This document shows, piece by piece, positions 4,959-5,680 of a DNA stretch of 5,680 nucleotides (within the stretch, counting starts at the first letter, position 1; each line of letters starts with the position of its first letter). The notes below the pieces were generated by a model. It was not told where the DNA came from. It saw only the letters and a program-made list of their open reading frames with translations, and searched no databases. The stretch comes from Acidobacteriota bacterium (GTDB lineage: Bacteria; Acidobacteriota; Terriglobia; UBA7540), in contig JAKAWN010000435.1 of NCBI GenBank assembly GCA_021827245.1, positions 1 to 5,680 on the forward strand, given 5' to 3'. The position numbers were made by a program, and so were the translations under genes.

Positions 4959-4987
4959 AGCCTAACGCCGCCACGGAGGCTCGTCAA
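4959..4987 (-). promoter_or_regulatory. Possible promoter for the small hypothetical gene
   Basis: On the minus strand TTGACG (4987-4982) and TAGGCT (4964-4959) are 17 bases apart. The -35 box matches five of six positions. The -10 box matches only three, although these include the important second and last bases. The leader would be about 70 bases. Confidence 0.25.
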
Positions 4988-5165
4988 CCAACGGACGCCT
5001 CTACGGGCCGAGAAATGAAAGGTCCACCCGAAAAGGCTTCCGCGCGCCTCTTCCCTGGCGACCGAGAGCAATGGAAACCGGCCGGATGTTGCCCGAACAT
5101 CTCATCTTTTGCAGCTAGGTGAGCCGTCGCGCATAGCAATCTACCCGCCAAGCTGAGCCATCGAT

Positions 5166-5194
5166 TTGACGAATCCCAATGCAAGCGGTATGAA
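5166..5194 (+). promoter_or_regulatory. Possible promoter for the right-edge gene
   Basis: TTGACG (5166-5171) and TATGAA (5189-5194) lie exactly 17 bases apart and match five and four of six consensus positions. A start near 5201 would give a leader of about 140 bases that includes the hairpin at 5254-5308. Confidence 0.3.
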
Positions 5195-5253
5195 AAGAGC
5201 AGTATTTGAGCCTTAACAGACAACCTTTCCCAGCTATTGAAATTGTCCCGAGC

Positions 5254-5308
5254 CCGTGGCCATAGCCAAAAGGTACCGGTATTGAGTGCCTTTCGGCTGT
5301 GGCTACGG
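5254..5308 (+). promoter_or_regulatory. 20-bp imperfect hairpin in the leader of the 5342 gene
   Basis: The left arm 5254-5273 and right arm 5289-5308 pair over 20 positions around a 15-base loop. In RNA there are 17 Watson-Crick pairs, two G-U pairs and one A-C mismatch. Every departure from perfect symmetry is a transition, as expected if RNA pairing is maintained. The stem ends 33 bases before the ATG and about 18 before the Shine-Dalgarno. No T-run follows, so it is not a terminator. Function is unknown. Confidence 0.6.
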
Positions 5309-5341
5309 ATAGTGGCCCTCCAGCAGAAAAGGAGAACAACC

Positions 5342-5680
5342 ATGAGAAATGGAACACCTCTCACCACGGGACAATTCGCTCGATTGGCAGGAACGGTGAT
5401 TGCCAACCTTCCGCGCGAGATGGAATCGGAGCTCGCACTCGACTACGCGGATAACGGCGAAACGCTGGCGACGATCCTTAGAGAGTCGCTCACACGCGAG
5501 AACCTCAATCAGAAGCTGGCCGCACTCGGGAAGAAAGGACTGCTTCTCATCCCCGAAGGCACGGTAACGGTTGCACCGTCGAACGCCCCTTTCGTCGCCC
5601 GTGATCACTTCCGCGTAAACACGACAACGACTGGGTGGGTGAAGATCGCTTACCTGTGGGACAACTTCCGGGATTGGTTC
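5342..5680 (+). CDS. Hypothetical protein, 3' end beyond the window
   Basis: An open frame of 113 codons starts at the ATG, seven bases after a clear AAAAGGAGA (5327-5334 region), and runs off the right edge without a stop. The visible part is soluble. A helical N-terminus (LTTGQFARLAGTVIANLPREMESELALDYADNGETLATILRESLTRENLNQKLAAL) is followed by KKGLLLIPEGTVTVAPSNAPFVARDHFRVNTTTTGWVKIAYLWDNFRDWF. The ending resembles hypothetical proteins I recall from candidate-phyla genomes, but I cannot name a domain or function. Excellent ribosome binding site, uninterrupted frame and the structured leader make it very probably a real gene. Confidence 0.8.
   Translation, partial: MRNGTPLTTGQFARLAGTVIANLPREMESELALDYADNGETLATILRESLTRENLNQKLAALGKKGLLLIPEGTVTVAPSNAPFVARDHFRVNTTTTGWVKIAYLWDNFRDWF

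Larger units (their letters stand above)
4883..5341. other. Divergent intergenic region
   Basis: No convincing gene is present; the frames on both strands lack motifs. It separates the leftward block from the rightward gene at 5342. It carries candidate promoters in both directions (4959-4987 minus, 5166-5194 plus) and a long hairpin at 5254-5308, so it reads as a regulatory region. Confidence 0.55.

Noticed and set aside
4883..5071. N-terminal extension of the small hypothetical protein to 5071
   Set aside because: Arg/Gly/Pro-rich composition unlike the rest of the protein and no ribosome site; it covers a likely promoter region instead.

Overview
The window looks like bacterial chromosomal DNA of medium-to-slightly-high GC (judged by eye). 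Its genes are accessory or stand-alone, with long non-coding stretches between them. Nothing here fixes the phylum: there is no rRNA, tRNA or ribosomal protein. From memory of families (not searchable here), the small degenerate receiver-like protein recalls Acidobacteriota. The incomplete protein at the right edge recalls hypothetical proteins of candidate-phyla (CPR-type) genomes. These point in different directions, so I treat the source as an uncultured environmental bacterium of unknown affiliation.

Layout. Bases 58-429 (minus) encode a single-domain rhodanese whose catalytic cysteine sits one position off. Bases 430-1196 hold no convincing gene but many short hairpins. Bases 1197-1568 (plus) encode a solitary 123-residue receiver-like protein. 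Bases 1569-2127 are again non-coding, with a strong inverted repeat and nested palindromes. A minus-strand block follows, in order of transcription: a small charged hypothetical protein (4882-4559), an AlkD-type DNA alkylation repair protein (4400-3693), a RhuM-Fic/Doc protein (3626-2628) and a nucleotidyltransferase (2631-2128). The last two overlap as ATGA. A 459-base divergent region (4883-5341) contains a 20-bp imperfect hairpin just ahead of a plus-strand gene (5342 onward) that runs off the window.

Function. The most system-like unit is the translationally coupled RhuM-Fic plus nucleotidyltransferase pair. Both families can include nucleotide-transferring enzymes, and the arrangement resembles a toxin-antitoxin or regulatory module. 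Its own near-leaderless promoter fits between it and the repair gene. The first 225 bases of the fic reading frame contain two inverted repeats of 27 bp total span, unusual for coding DNA and possibly regulatory. The rhodanese, receiver-like and right-edge genes appear to be independent units with structured leaders.
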